DNA of 64,000 nt from Rubrivivax sp. GTDB taxonomy: Bacteria > Pseudomonadota > Gammaproteobacteria > Burkholderiales > Burkholderiaceae_C. Of the stretch, positions 1 through 8,722 are shown piece after piece. The translations under genes and the position numbers were made by a program. The notes beneath the pieces were generated by a model. The model saw only the letters and a program-made list of their open reading frames with translations, ran no database searches and was not told the DNA's origin. Positions within the stretch are counted from its first letter, which is position 1, and each line of letters starts with the position of its first letter. The stretch is taken from contig JAIXSE010000015.1 in assembly GCA_027484825.1 (NCBI GenBank), forward strand, positions 124,001-188,000, read 5' to 3'.

Positions 1-778
1 CCATCGCCGACAGCAGGAAGTACATCGCACGCAGACCCAGGATGGCGAAGATGTTGGACGTCAGCACGATGAACGGGTCGGACGTGATGGCGAAGATGGC
101 CGGGATCGAGTCCACCGCAAAGATCACGTCGGTCATGCCCACCAGTGCGATCACCAGCAGCATCGGCGTGGCAATGCGCTTGCCGTTTTCAACGGTGAAG
201 AACTTCTCACCGTCGAACTGCTTGCTCACCGGCATGATCTTGCGCAGCAGCTTCAGGGCCGGATTGCTTTCCAGATCCGGTTCCTGACCCGCGGCCCACC
301 ACATCTTGATGCCGGTGACCAGCAGGAACACGCCGAACAGATACAGCACCCAGTGGAACTTGGCGATCAGCAGGCCGCCGACCAGGATCATCACCGTCCG
401 CAGCACGATGGCGCCGATGATGCCGATCATCAGCACCCGCTTCTGGAAGGCGCTGGGCACCGCGAAGTAGGTGAAGATCATCAGGAAGACAAAGATGTTG
501 TCGACCGCCAGGGATTTCTCGATGAGATACCCGGTGATGAACTCCAGCGCCTTGGTATTGGCCAGCTCGGTGCTGCCAGTGCCGTCCCGCACCGCCCACC
601 ACAGCAGGCCCATGAAGGCCACGCTCAGGGCCACCCAGACAATGGACCAATTCACCGCTTCCTTGACGGTGACGTCATGCGCGCCCTGTTTGCGCAACAC
701 GACAAAGTCCAGGATGAGCGCCAGCACCACAATGCCGACGAACACCGCCCACAACCAAACCGGCACGATCGTGCTCAT
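1..778 (-). CDS. TerC-family integral membrane protein (C-terminus outside window)
   Basis: The visible 259 codons encode a polytopic membrane protein that I recognise as TerC/Alx family. Members are linked to metal efflux, Mn(II) in the Alx/MneA type. The sequence shows alternating hydrophobic segments with the family's acidic intramembrane stretch around residues 90-105 (EKSLAVDNIFVFLMIF). The ATG at 778-776 follows an AAGGGG Shine-Dalgarno. The gene runs off the left edge, so the end is missing. A yybP-ykoY riboswitch lies in its 5' leader (868-994), which supports Mn(II)-responsive expression and an exporter role. A second, distinct TerC protein lies at 15260-15991. Confidence 0.9.
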   Translation of the reverse strand, partial: MSTIVPVWLWAVFVGIVVLALILDFVVLRKQGAHDVTVKEAVNWSIVWVALSVAFMGLLWWAVRDGTGSTELANTKALEFITGYLIEKSLAVDNIFVFLMIFTYFAVPSAFQKRVLMIGIIGAIVLRTVMILVGGLLIAKFHWVLYLFGVFLLVTGIKMWWAAGQEPDLESNPALKLLRKIMPVSKQFDGEKFFTVENGKRIATPMLLVIALVGMTDVIFAVDSIPAIFAITSDPFIVLTSNIFAILGLRAMYFLLSAM

Positions 779-867
779 GAAGTCCCCTTGCAAGCAGAGC
801 GCCATGATGATGGACCGCCCTGTGTGACACCAGTGCCTGTCCCCGCTCGGAGCACAGGCGCCTACCG

Positions 868-994
868 CCGAAAGGTCTTGCAAGGCTGGCAACGGGACTG
901 AGGTGTCCCTGCCAGGTGCAGCGTCCGGCTGTCCGAGGACAACGTATTGACGAATCGCTGCCGCGGCAGAACCGCGTGGCTACTCCCCTTTCGG
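868..994 (-). promoter_or_regulatory. yybP-ykoY (Mn2+) riboswitch
   Basis: Read on the minus strand, this leader holds the family hallmarks. The 5' arm CCGAAAGG (994-987) runs into GGGGAGTAGCC. A CGTCAATACGTTG stretch matches the conserved central junction. The 3' arm GCAAGACCTTTCGG ends at 868, and its CCTTTCGG pairs perfectly with CCGAAAGG. The aptamer ends about 90 nt before the TerC start codon. Its CCTTGCAAG (885-877) is exactly complementary to CTTGCAAGG (794-786), which overlaps the ribosome binding site. Control is therefore probably translational: the RBS is sequestered without metal and freed when Mn2+ is bound. Confidence 0.9.
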
Positions 995-1070
995 AAGTTC
1001 GGATTATGCGGATGGGTGCTCAGATTTCAATTCGGTTTTTTCTACGCTCAGGTCCCGGTATGCTGACGGT

Positions 1071-1427
1071 ATGAAGACCTTGATCCGTTGGTTGCTGCTG
1101 GCCGGCGCCCTGCTGCTGGTGGCTCATCTGTATCCCGGCGTCCAGGTGACGAGCTTCACCACCGCGCTGATTGCGGCGCTGGTGCTGGGCCTGTTCAACA
1201 CGCTGCTGCGGCCGGTGCTAGTGCTGCTGACGCTGCCGGTGACGCTGCTGACGCTGGGCCTGTTCCTGTTCGTGATCAACGCCTTGCTGTTCTGGGCGAC
1301 GGCTTCGGTGCTCGACGGGTTCACCGTGACGGGCTTTCCGGCGGCCCTGGTCGGTTCGCTGATCTACAGTCTGTGCGGGATGGCGATCGACGTGCTGATG
1401 GAGCGGCTGTTTCCGGACAGCGAGTGA
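1071..1427 (+). CDS. Phage holin family 4-type small membrane protein
   Basis: The protein has 118 residues, with an N-terminal membrane segment and three more hydrophobic helices. It fits the YvlD-like 'phage holin family' (Phage_holin_4_2), which are ordinary chromosomal membrane proteins of unknown role and not phage lysis genes. Nothing phage-like surrounds it. The gene is divergent from the riboswitch-controlled TerC gene and followed by a strong hairpin. Confidence 0.8.
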   Translation: MKTLIRWLLLAGALLLVAHLYPGVQVTSFTTALIAALVLGLFNTLLRPVLVLLTLPVTLLTLGLFLFVINALLFWATASVLDGFTVTGFPAALVGSLIYSLCGMAIDVLMERLFPDSE

Positions 1428-1471
1428 CATCAACCGGATAAGCCATTCGGGAGTGAGCTCCCGCCGACACA

Positions 1472-1504
1472 AAGGGCCTGCAGCGCAGACGCTGGCAGGC
1501 CCTT
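1472..1504. terminator. Intrinsic terminator, probably bidirectional
   Basis: Stem AAGGGCCTGC pairs with GCAGGCCCTT, with an inner AGCG/CGCT extension. A T-rich tract (gttcttgctt) follows on the plus strand. It lies between the converging small membrane protein gene and the M48 protease gene. Confidence 0.75.
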
Positions 1505-1585
1505 GTTCTTGCTTGGCCGAAACATCAGGGGCGGCAGGGACCTGAGCGGTCTCAGAGCCTCGCCAGCCTCAGCACTGACAAGCGC

Positions 1586-3139
1586 TCATTGCTCGGCGCC
1601 TGGCGGCACCCCGCGGGGATACATCTCCGCCAGCATCTGACGTCGCTCATACAGCAGCGTCCGCAGGCGTGCATCAATGACCGAGGCTTCGATCTGATCC
1701 GAATCCCGGCCACGCGACAGCCGCGACGCGGAACGCAGCCGATCAATCGCCCCCACGATGTCGCCCATGGCGGCGCGCGCCTCTCCCTGCGCCCGCACCG
1801 ACCGCAGCGGCTGGTCGAGCTGCTGCCACAGCGGCGCGATCTCCTGCCAGCCCAGCGCATCGTTGCCGTTCAGGCTGAGCCAGGTCTGCAGTGAATCCGC
1901 CGCGGCGCGCTTGATCTCCGGCCGTTCGTCGGCCTTGGCCAGCTCAGCCTTCATCATCACCATCGGGCGGGACCGTTCGTCCTTCAACGCCTCCAGCGCC
2001 GCCATGCCTGCAGCCGGCTTACCCCGGGCCAGTTCAAACTCCGCATGCAGATAGACCATCATGCGCCGGGCCCCCGCATCCGCGCCCAGCATGCCGGCGA
2101 TGGCGTCAGCGGTCTTGAGGGTCGTCTCCGCCCGGGAGAAGTCCCGCAGCTTGATCGACGCCAGCGCACTGGCGTAACGGGCAGCCAACTGATCCATCGG
2201 CGCACCCTGGCGAGCCCCCGCATCCAGCCCCTGCAACTGACGCCAGGCTTCTGCGCGCTGATCCATCAGCACCTTGGACCGGGCGGCCATCAGCGCATGT
2301 TCGGTGGTGCCGACCACCCGGGTTTCACCATTCGTGCCCAGACGGGCGCGGGCTTCGCCGATCCGCTCGCTGGTCAAAGGGTGGCTGCGCAGATAAGGAT
2401 AGGAGCCGGAATCCATCAGGTGGTAGGCCTGCTCCATGCGTTCGAACATGCTGGCCATGCCGGCGGGCGCGTAGCCGGCCTGGGTCATCACCTGGAAGCC
2501 GACACGGTCCGCTTCCCGCTCCATGTCCCGCGAGAAATTCAGCGAGGCCTGCGCCGCGGCCGCCTGGCTGCCCAGCACGGCGGCCTGCACGCCATCGGTG
2601 CTGCGGCTGCGGGCGGCAGCCAGAATGCCCAGAATCATGCCGGCGGTGGCCAGCAGTGAATTGCGCGACTCCCCGATATAGCTGCGGGCGATGTGCCGCT
2701 GGGTGACGTGGGAGAGTTCGTGGCCCAGCACCGACGCCAGCTCATCGCGCGCGCCGGTCATGGCGATCAGGCCCAGATGCACGCCGATATAGCCGCCCGG
2801 CAGTGCAAAGGCGTTGACCGATTTGTCCCGCACCAGGAAGACTTCCCAGGCGAACCGGTCGGACGTGTCGTCACTGATGTTGCCCAGCTTGCGGGCCGCC
2901 TGCACCAGCGGATTGAAGGTGCCCTGCACATATTCGAGCAGCAGCGGGTCGTCCAGATAGTCCGGATCCGGTCGGATCTGGCGCATGACCTGATCGCCGA
3001 GTTTCTTCTCCGCGCTGATGCTCACTTCCGCCGACACCGAGTCCCCCAGCGCCGGCAGATTGACCTGGGCCCACACGCTTTGGGTCAGCAGTGTCGTGCT
3101 GAGCAGCGCGGCGAGGCAGCGTTTGAGGGGGCGGGTCAT
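1586..3139 (-). CDS. M48-family periplasmic metalloprotease, BepA-like
   Basis: The 517-residue protein starts at the ATG at 3139, which opens a clear signal peptide ending ...TQSVWAQ. Zinc protease motif HELSH is at residues 140-144, and EREAD about 65 residues later supplies the third ligand. The C-terminal half is alpha-helical and rich in Ala/Leu/Arg, like the TPR region of BepA (YfgC). The family degrades or chaperones misassembled outer-membrane proteins in the periplasm. An in-frame extension to 3295 would add an Arg/Pro/Leu repeat-like leader with no signal sequence, so I rejected it. Divergent from moaC. Confidence 0.9.
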   Translation of the reverse strand: MTRPLKRCLAALLSTTLLTQSVWAQVNLPALGDSVSAEVSISAEKKLGDQVMRQIRPDPDYLDDPLLLEYVQGTFNPLVQAARKLGNISDDTSDRFAWEVFLVRDKSVNAFALPGGYIGVHLGLIAMTGARDELASVLGHELSHVTQRHIARSYIGESRNSLLATAGMILGILAAARSRSTDGVQAAVLGSQAAAAQASLNFSRDMEREADRVGFQVMTQAGYAPAGMASMFERMEQAYHLMDSGSYPYLRSHPLTSERIGEARARLGTNGETRVVGTTEHALMAARSKVLMDQRAEAWRQLQGLDAGARQGAPMDQLAARYASALASIKLRDFSRAETTLKTADAIAGMLGADAGARRMMVYLHAEFELARGKPAAGMAALEALKDERSRPMVMMKAELAKADERPEIKRAAADSLQTWLSLNGNDALGWQEIAPLWQQLDQPLRSVRAQGEARAAMGDIVGAIDRLRSASRLSRGRDSDQIEASVIDARLRTLLYERRQMLAEMYPRGVPPGAEQ

Positions 3140-3190
3140 GGGGCGCTTGAGGCCGTGCTTGAGGGGGCGCTCGAGGGGGCGCAGCCCGTC
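3106..3190. repeat. Imperfect short tandem repeat between the M48 protease gene and moaC
   Basis: Imperfect copies of a G-rich unit (ttgagggggcgc and variants) recur four to five times across the start of the protease gene and its leader. In the protease frame they read as RPLKR/RPLER-like units. Probably slippage-derived, with no assigned function. Confidence 0.5.
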
Positions 3191-3343
3191 CTGGCTGCCC
3201 ACATCGCCACTGACATCACTCCCGACTTCACCCCGGGCGCTCGGACCAATCGCATTCACTCGCTTCAAGGCATCTCCAAGACCACGATCTATCATGGCGG
3301 CATTCTGGTTTCCCGATTGTTGCCCGGTCAGGGCCCCGCACGT

Positions 3344-3826
3344 ATGAGCTCACCTCTCACCCATTTTGACGCCGAAGGGCAGGCCCACATGGTGGACGTC
3401 GGGGGCAAGGCGGTCACCCATCGGGTGGCCCGTGCCGCAGGTCGTATCCGTATGCTGCCAGAGACCTTGGCCCTGATCGTCAAAGGCGAGGCAAAAAAAG
3501 GCGATGTGCTGGGGGTTGCCCGTATCGCGGCCATCCAGGCCGCCAAGCGAACGTCCGACCTGATTCCGCTGTGCCATCCCCTGCCGATCACCCGCGTTGC
3601 GATCGAATTCGAAATCGACGAAGGCGCGAACGCGGTCGTCTGTACCGCGCAGGTGGAGACACTGGGGCGCACGGGGGTCGAGATGGAGGCGCTGACGGCC
3701 GTTCAGGTGGGTCTGCTCACCATCTACGACATGTGCAAGGCGGCCGACCGCGGCATGGTGATGGAGCAGATCCGGGTGCTGGAGAAGCACGGTGGGAAGT
3801 CCGGGGACTGGGTCGCGCAGGTGTGA
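3344..3826 (+). CDS. moaC: Cyclic pyranopterin monophosphate synthase MoaC
   Basis: The 160-residue protein is the normal MoaC length. It catalyses the second step of molybdenum cofactor synthesis, converting 3',8-cyclo-GTP to cyclic pyranopterin monophosphate. Family motifs are intact: MVDVGGK near the N-terminus, [14 protein letters not shown] around residues 67-80, [20 protein letters not shown] around 110-130, and the C-terminal KHGGKSGDW. The start at 3344 was chosen because [20 protein letters not shown] is the usual MoaC N-terminus. Upstream in-frame codons have no protein-like character. Confidence 0.97.
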   Translation: MSSPLTHFDAEGQAHMVDVGGKAVTHRVARAAGRIRMLPETLALIVKGEAKKGDVLGVARIAAIQAAKRTSDLIPLCHPLPITRVAIEFEIDEGANAVVCTAQVETLGRTGVEMEALTAVQVGLLTIYDMCKAADRGMVMEQIRVLEKHGGKSGDWVAQV

Positions 3827-4011
3827 CGAACGGCGGGCCCATCGCCGCTGTGCGCTGGGGCTGGGGGCTGGGGGCTGGCAGCAAGCCCCAAACCTCGCCT
3901 TCGTTCGTGCCCGTGCTGATTCGACACGCTCCGCCTTAATACAAGGGCGCTCGGCGACCCGCATTCATCCGGTCACCCAGCCCCCGAATCTGGCCGACGG
4001 CCTGAGCGCTG

Positions 4012-6054
4012 TCACCGCATGTCGCGGAATCCATACTCGCGCGATGGCGCGTCGCATTGGAAAGGCCGTGGCTGAAGTGCGGCCTGGTCTGCAATCTTGC
4101 ATTCCTCGAAGAATTCATCTCCCACCGGATTGCGGAATTCCTTGAGACGCTGGGCCAGATAACGGGCCTTGTCCACTTCACCCACGGCGGCGAGGGACCG
4201 GGCCCAGGCGACCATCAGACGGGTATCGATCAGATGATGACCGGTGCGCTGCGCGGCAGTCAGGGCTTCGGCCCCGGCCGGCAGAACGGTGGCCACGGCA
4301 TAGTCCGCCTGCAGGTCGAACAGCGGCGAGCGCTGGCCAATGGACATGCGCTCCTCCAGCGACGCAGCTTGCGCCGGCGGGGCGTAGATATGCACGATGC
4401 GCAGATAGTCCAACACTGTCAGCGGAACCAGCAGCACGGCGGCAGCGCCCAGCAGCACGAGGTCCCAACGCTTGGTGCCGGTGGACAGCGCGTCGGCTGC
4501 GGCAGTCTGGCGGTTTCGCGCCTGCGTTGCAGCAAACGTCGCTGCCTGTGCCTGCGCGGGTCCCGAAGCTGCCGCCGGCATTTGAGTCGGTGCGGCTGTC
4601 GATGCGAGCGTCGGCATTTGCGCCGGTGCGCCCGAGGCATCAGGTCCACCGACCGAGCCATCCGCGCCACGTGCGCCATCCGCGCCTGATGCACGCATGA
4701 CGTCGCCCACCACCGTTGGACGCGACAGCGACAGCCCGAACGCAAAGGCGGTGGGCAGCAGGAAGTAGGCGTACCAGAGCGGATATTCCGACATGCTGTG
4801 CAGCCCAATCATCAGCACCACCATGAAGGCACAGAAGCTGGCGCCGCTGCGGTCCGCATGACTGCGCACGGCGGCCAGCGCAAAGCCGGCCAGCAGCAAC
4901 AGGACCACCAGCAGGCCCGCCGGCCATCCCAGCTCCACCAGCAACTGCAGCACCATGTTGTGGCAGTGATCGAAGAACGCGACCGGCCGCGCGGGGAACG
5001 GCGTCATCGTCCAGGCAAAGTTGAAGTCCCCCCAGCCGGTCCCGGTCCACGGGTTTTGCCGCAGCAGCGACCAGGTGTTGCTCAGGATGGCCAGCCGTGA
5101 TGGCGAGCCGGCGCCCTCATCGCTCAGGCGCGTTTCGGCGCCGAAGGCATGGCCGCTGGCATGGGTCCAGAAGCGCACCAGCAGCCAGCTCGCGCCAAAC
5201 ATCACCGGCGTCAAGGACAAGGCCAGACGGGGACCGAAGTGCAGTCGAGAGGCCTGCGGTCGGGTCAGCCAGAGCAGCCATTCCACCATCCCCCACAGGG
5301 CCAGCAGGCCAACACCGATGAAGCCGGTGCGCGAGGCACTGAACAGCACGCACATCACGAAGAGGAACAGCAGGACGCACAGGCCGACCGTGGCGCGTCG
5401 TGCCGAACCCAGACGGCGTTCCAGCCATCCGCCCTGCCCCAGCCACACAGCGGCAACGCAGCTCCAGAGCAGCAGGCTCGCCAGATGATTGGGCTGGCGC
5501 ATGTTGCCCACGGCACGACCCGCCAGGCCGGTGCGCGCGATGAAGGTGCCGTCGGCCCAGGAGGGCACGAAGAACTGGACGACGCTGACGATGACGCTGA
5601 GCAGGCCGGCACCGACCAGGGCCAGGCACAGCAGCGTGATCAGCCCCTCGCGCTGGTCCGCCCGCACCGCCTGCGCAGCCTGGACCAGCACCGCTGCACC
5701 GAGCAGCATGGCCGCGCCGGAGAGCGAAATCGACCAGGGCAGCCCGTTGAGCATCGGCGCGGTCAAGGCAGCCGCGAGCATCACCAGCAGCGCGGCCGTG
5801 ACCGGATCCAGCCGCCACCCGCGCTCGAGGACGCCGCCCTGGCCCAGCCCGATCAGCGTCAGGCCGAAACCGAAGAAGGCGAGCAGCTGGTTGTAGAGGG
5901 TGGCCGACGGGGTCTGGTTGAAGGCGAAGAGCGGAGCCAGGGTGACGCCCGCCGCAAGGCCAATCAGCGCAACCACGCGTCCGAATGCGCCAGAGGTGGC
6001 TGTGCCCGCGGGAGCGGACACGGATGTGACGGACGTCGGCGCGGTAAGCGTCAT
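4012..6054 (-). CDS. PglL/Wzy_C-type O-oligosaccharyltransferase or ligase (copy 1)
   Basis: The 680-residue multi-spanning membrane protein belongs to the O-antigen ligase / PglL superfamily, which moves lipid-linked glycans to proteins or lipid A in the periplasm. Family hallmarks are GRAVGNMRQPNHLA (about 179-192) and HNMVLQLLVELG (about 365-376) in the large periplasmic loop. The C-terminal domain ends with a Cys-containing tail (PFQCDAP...YGFRDMR). An Ala/Gly/Pro-rich linker of about 80 residues interrupts the distal part and is absent in copy 2. The start at 6054 was chosen by matching the N-terminus of copy 2; no good RBS is visible. High GC, unlike copy 2. Last gene of the pilin locus. 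Confidence 0.85.
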   Translation of the reverse strand: MTLTAPTSVTSVSAPAGTATSGAFGRVVALIGLAAGVTLAPLFAFNQTPSATLYNQLLAFFGFGLTLIGLGQGGVLERGWRLDPVTAALLVMLAAALTAPMLNGLPWSISLSGAAMLLGAAVLVQAAQAVRADQREGLITLLCLALVGAGLLSVIVSVVQFFVPSWADGTFIARTGLAGRAVGNMRQPNHLASLLLWSCVAAVWLGQGGWLERRLGSARRATVGLCVLLFLFVMCVLFSASRTGFIGVGLLALWGMVEWLLWLTRPQASRLHFGPRLALSLTPVMFGASWLLVRFWTHASGHAFGAETRLSDEGAGSPSRLAILSNTWSLLRQNPWTGTGWGDFNFAWTMTPFPARPVAFFDHCHNMVLQLLVELGWPAGLLVVLLLLAGFALAAVRSHADRSGASFCAFMVVLMIGLHSMSEYPLWYAYFLLPTAFAFGLSLSRPTVVGDVMRASGADGARGADGSVGGPDASGAPAQMPTLASTAAPTQMPAAASGPAQAQAATFAATQARNRQTAAADALSTGTKRWDLVLLGAAAVLLVPLTVLDYLRIVHIYAPPAQAASLEERMSIGQRSPLFDLQADYAVATVLPAGAEALTAAQRTGHHLIDTRLMVAWARSLAAVGEVDKARYLAQRLKEFRNPVGDEFFEECKIADQAALQPRPFQCDAPSREYGFRDMR

Positions 6055-6139
6055 GGGAGAAGGCAGATGGAAAGCTGGAAGTGCGACTCTAACCTGGACC
6101 ATGTGGCTCATTGGCCCCGCTTGCCACCTCATGAGGACA

Positions 6140-7945
6140 TCAACGGAAGTCCTTGAAGGTATAGCGCCCGACGGATGCCTCGCATTGGAACTGTTTGGGT
6201 TCCACGGTTGTGTCGCATACACGGAGAAACTCATCGCCGGCGGGTGACTGGAATTCACGCAGCCGCTCCACCAGATATCTCGCCTTGTCCGTTTGACCTT
6301 CAGCGTTGAGCGATCGGGCCCATGAAATCAGCAGCCTCGGCCCAATGATCCGATGTGCGGCACGCCTGGCAGATTCCAGCGTGTGCGGGCGAGGCGCTCG
6401 CAGCGTGGCATTGGATGAATCCGCGTACGTATCGAACAGCTTGGACTTCTCAGCATCTGCAAGAAGCGTGTCAAATGGTGGCGCATCCAGATCGGGCAGG
6501 TACAAGCGCGACACCCTCCCATAGTCCCTTAACGCCAACAAGGCACCGATGGATATCGCCAGTCCGATGAGGATGAAGGGTACCGCCTGGAGGGGCGACT
6601 CTCGCTCCGCCGCCTGCCCCCCCCGCGCAACAGGCGCCTGCCTAGGCAGACACAGTCCGTAGGCAAAGGCCGTAGGGAGGAGATAGAACGCATACCAGAG
6701 TGGGAACTCCGACAAACTGTGCACACCCGCAATGAGCACTAAGACCAGAGCGAAGGGAATGTCGGGATGAACCCTGACCACACTGCGCTTGACTGCAATC
6801 CATGCACCTGCAAGCAAAAGCAGTCCGGCCAACAGTCCCAGCGGTACCCCGAGTTCAACCAGGAACTGAACGAAGATGTTGTGGGCATGGCCGATAAAAT
6901 GCCCGTAGCGATCAGGGAAAGGCGTCAGTGACCAAGCATGATTCATCTCTCCCCAGCCAACCCCGGTCCATGGATCATTCTTGATCAAAACCCAACTGTC
7001 ATGAAGTATTTTCAGCCGGGGGGATGCACCCTCCACTGCCTGTGCAATACGGGTCTCCGCAAAGAAACTCAATCCGTACATCCTTGACAACCAGCCAGTG
7101 CTCCACCAAGCAAACAGCAACATCAGTGGCGACATCAGCAGCAGCACGCGGGACCTTCGCCCTACTCGCCCTCTGGCCTTTCGAGCCGCAAACTCCTCCG
7201 TAATCCCCCAACCGGCGAGGAGAAATACACCCACTGCGCCCGTGCGAGAGCCACTCAGGACGATACCCATAATGAAGAGGGCGAGCAAAATTGCGAGGAC
7301 AACAGCGCTTTGCCAACAATGCGGTAGATGCCGCCTAAACCAACTGCTCTCCACGAGCCAGACGGCGGACGCACACCCCCAAAGAAAGAGGGTTGCCAGC
7401 AGGTTGGGCTGACGCATGTTGCCGACGGCTCGCCCTTCTCCATTGGTCATAGCGATCAAGTGGTTGTCTGCCAGCTCGGGCGCGAAGAACTGAATCCAGG
7501 CGACGACGATGCTCGCGAGGCTGGCGACAACTAGGGCGAGCGCAAGACCTGTGGTGGCAGCAGATACATACTCGCTGCGCAACGCCGCGCCGGCTTGGAG
7601 TGTGAAGAAGGCGACGGCCAACAATGACGCGGACTGCAGCGCCAGAGACCAAGGAGACAATGTCCAAAGAGGTGAGGCCAGGGAGACTGCTAGCAGTAGC
7701 AGAAGCAGTGCGCTGATAGGGTCAACAGACCACCGCCGAGTAAGCATACCGGACACGTCCAGTCCGACCATCAATATGCCAAAACCCAGAACCGCGAGGA
7801 CTTGATTGTAGAAGGACGGGTCAGGTGGTCGGCTGTAAGCGAATAAGGGGGGAAGCACGACGCCAAGCAACCATCCCGCAAAAATCGGCAGTCGCTGTGC
7901 GAGGTTTGATCCGGGCGCGGTCAATACCCCTCCCTCATTGCGCAT
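6140..7945 (-). CDS. PglL/Wzy_C-type O-oligosaccharyltransferase or ligase (copy 2)
   Basis: The 601-residue polytopic protein is a clear paralogue of the following gene. It shares the LFAYSRPPDPSFYNQ-like start, GRAVGNMRQPN at about 171-181, GHAHNIFVQFLVELG in the large loop, and a C-terminal module ending FQCEASVGRYTFKDFR. By family it should transfer a lipid-linked glycan in the periplasm. Sitting directly after a pilin and a pilin accessory gene suggests type IV pilin as acceptor, as with PilO/TfpO or PglL. Its DNA has markedly lower GC than copy 1 and the flanking genes. It starts 23 bp after the accessory gene ends. Confidence 0.87.
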   Translation of the reverse strand: MRNEGGVLTAPGSNLAQRLPIFAGWLLGVVLPPLFAYSRPPDPSFYNQVLAVLGFGILMVGLDVSGMLTRRWSVDPISALLLLLLAVSLASPLWTLSPWSLALQSASLLAVAFFTLQAGAALRSEYVSAATTGLALALVVASLASIVVAWIQFFAPELADNHLIAMTNGEGRAVGNMRQPNLLATLFLWGCASAVWLVESSWFRRHLPHCWQSAVVLAILLALFIMGIVLSGSRTGAVGVFLLAGWGITEEFAARKARGRVGRRSRVLLLMSPLMLLFAWWSTGWLSRMYGLSFFAETRIAQAVEGASPRLKILHDSWVLIKNDPWTGVGWGEMNHAWSLTPFPDRYGHFIGHAHNIFVQFLVELGVPLGLLAGLLLLAGAWIAVKRSVVRVHPDIPFALVLVLIAGVHSLSEFPLWYAFYLLPTAFAYGLCLPRQAPVARGGQAAERESPLQAVPFILIGLAISIGALLALRDYGRVSRLYLPDLDAPPFDTLLADAEKSKLFDTYADSSNATLRAPRPHTLESARRAAHRIIGPRLLISWARSLNAEGQTDKARYLVERLREFQSPAGDEFLRVCDTTVEPKQFQCEASVGRYTFKDFR

Positions 7946-7968
7946 ATCCTGACCGTGAACGGGCGCCG

Positions 7969-8718
7969 TCAGACATCAATCGGCGCAAATCCGACCACCA
8001 GACCAGACTCACGGTCCACCAGCACCGACCAATCCGTCCGTCGCGCCAGCAATGGAAGGTAAAGCAGTCGGTCGGCAGGCACACCCGTCCTCGATATTGC
8101 CTCATTCACTTCCTCAGCTCTTGGATGTTCCAGCAACCAAGCCGACACGGGGCGGCCAGTTTTGACCACCTGCTGGCGGGCATTGTCATCCCACGGCCGC
8201 CAAAAGCTGGGGCGGGTGCCCAGATCGGCCCCACTCATGCCCATCACAATGGCGTCCAGCCGTTGCTCTCCCCTTGGGGTCGCAGTGCTGACGAGTCGCG
8301 GACCGGTGAAAGAGAGGTTACGGAACTCCTCCGGCGCTTGACTGAGTTCTGAAGTCACTACATCAATGGCAGACGTCACACGGAAACGATCCACCTCAAG
8401 CGCCAACACGACTGGACGAGCCTGGTGGACGGTGTAAAGGCCGTAACTGAGCGCCGAAAGCTGTAGCAGCACAATCACCAGCAGGTCGCGGCGCAATTCC
8501 TTCGTCGGCTTGCTGGTGTTGTACACCGCCAATGTCAGCAGAGGGCCGATCACAATATCCACTGTCATCAAGATGAACAGGAGGTTTTGCCCCCCCGACA
8601 CCACTCGGTAAGGCCAGGGATACCAGAGCGTAAGAACTAATGAGGCTGCAATGATCGCAACAACAAGCGAAGACAGCAGATGAATGCCGGCGGCTCGTAG
8701 ACGTAATTTCAAGTTCAT
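7969..8718 (-). CDS. tfpZ: TfpX/TfpZ-family type IV pilin accessory protein
   Basis: The 249-residue inner-membrane protein has an N-terminal helix, then further hydrophobic segments to about residue 100, then a soluble domain. The pattern (MNLKLRLRAAGIHLLSSL..., YPWPYRVVSGGQNLLFILMTVDIVIGPLLTL) is that of the TfpX/TfpZ accessory proteins found beside pilA in several Pseudomonas pilin allele groups. They modulate pilin stability or assembly. Four bp separate it from the preceding ligase gene, so the two are co-translated. GC is low like its neighbours. Family assignment is from recognition of the sequence plus context. Confidence 0.85.
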   Translation of the reverse strand: MNLKLRLRAAGIHLLSSLVVAIIAASLVLTLWYPWPYRVVSGGQNLLFILMTVDIVIGPLLTLAVYNTSKPTKELRRDLLVIVLLQLSALSYGLYTVHQARPVVLALEVDRFRVTSAIDVVTSELSQAPEEFRNLSFTGPRLVSTATPRGEQRLDAIVMGMSGADLGTRPSFWRPWDDNARQQVVKTGRPVSAWLLEHPRAEEVNEAISRTGVPADRLLYLPLLARRTDWSVLVDRESGLVVGFAPIDV

Positions 8719-8722
8719 AGAT

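Noticed and set aside
1071-1427. Prophage marker because of the 'holin' family name
   Set aside because: The family is chromosomal; no phage structural, lysis or integrase genes are near.
2693-3343. An N-terminal extension of moaC by about 217 codons
   Set aside because: It is antisense to the M48 protease; MoaC is complete from 3344.
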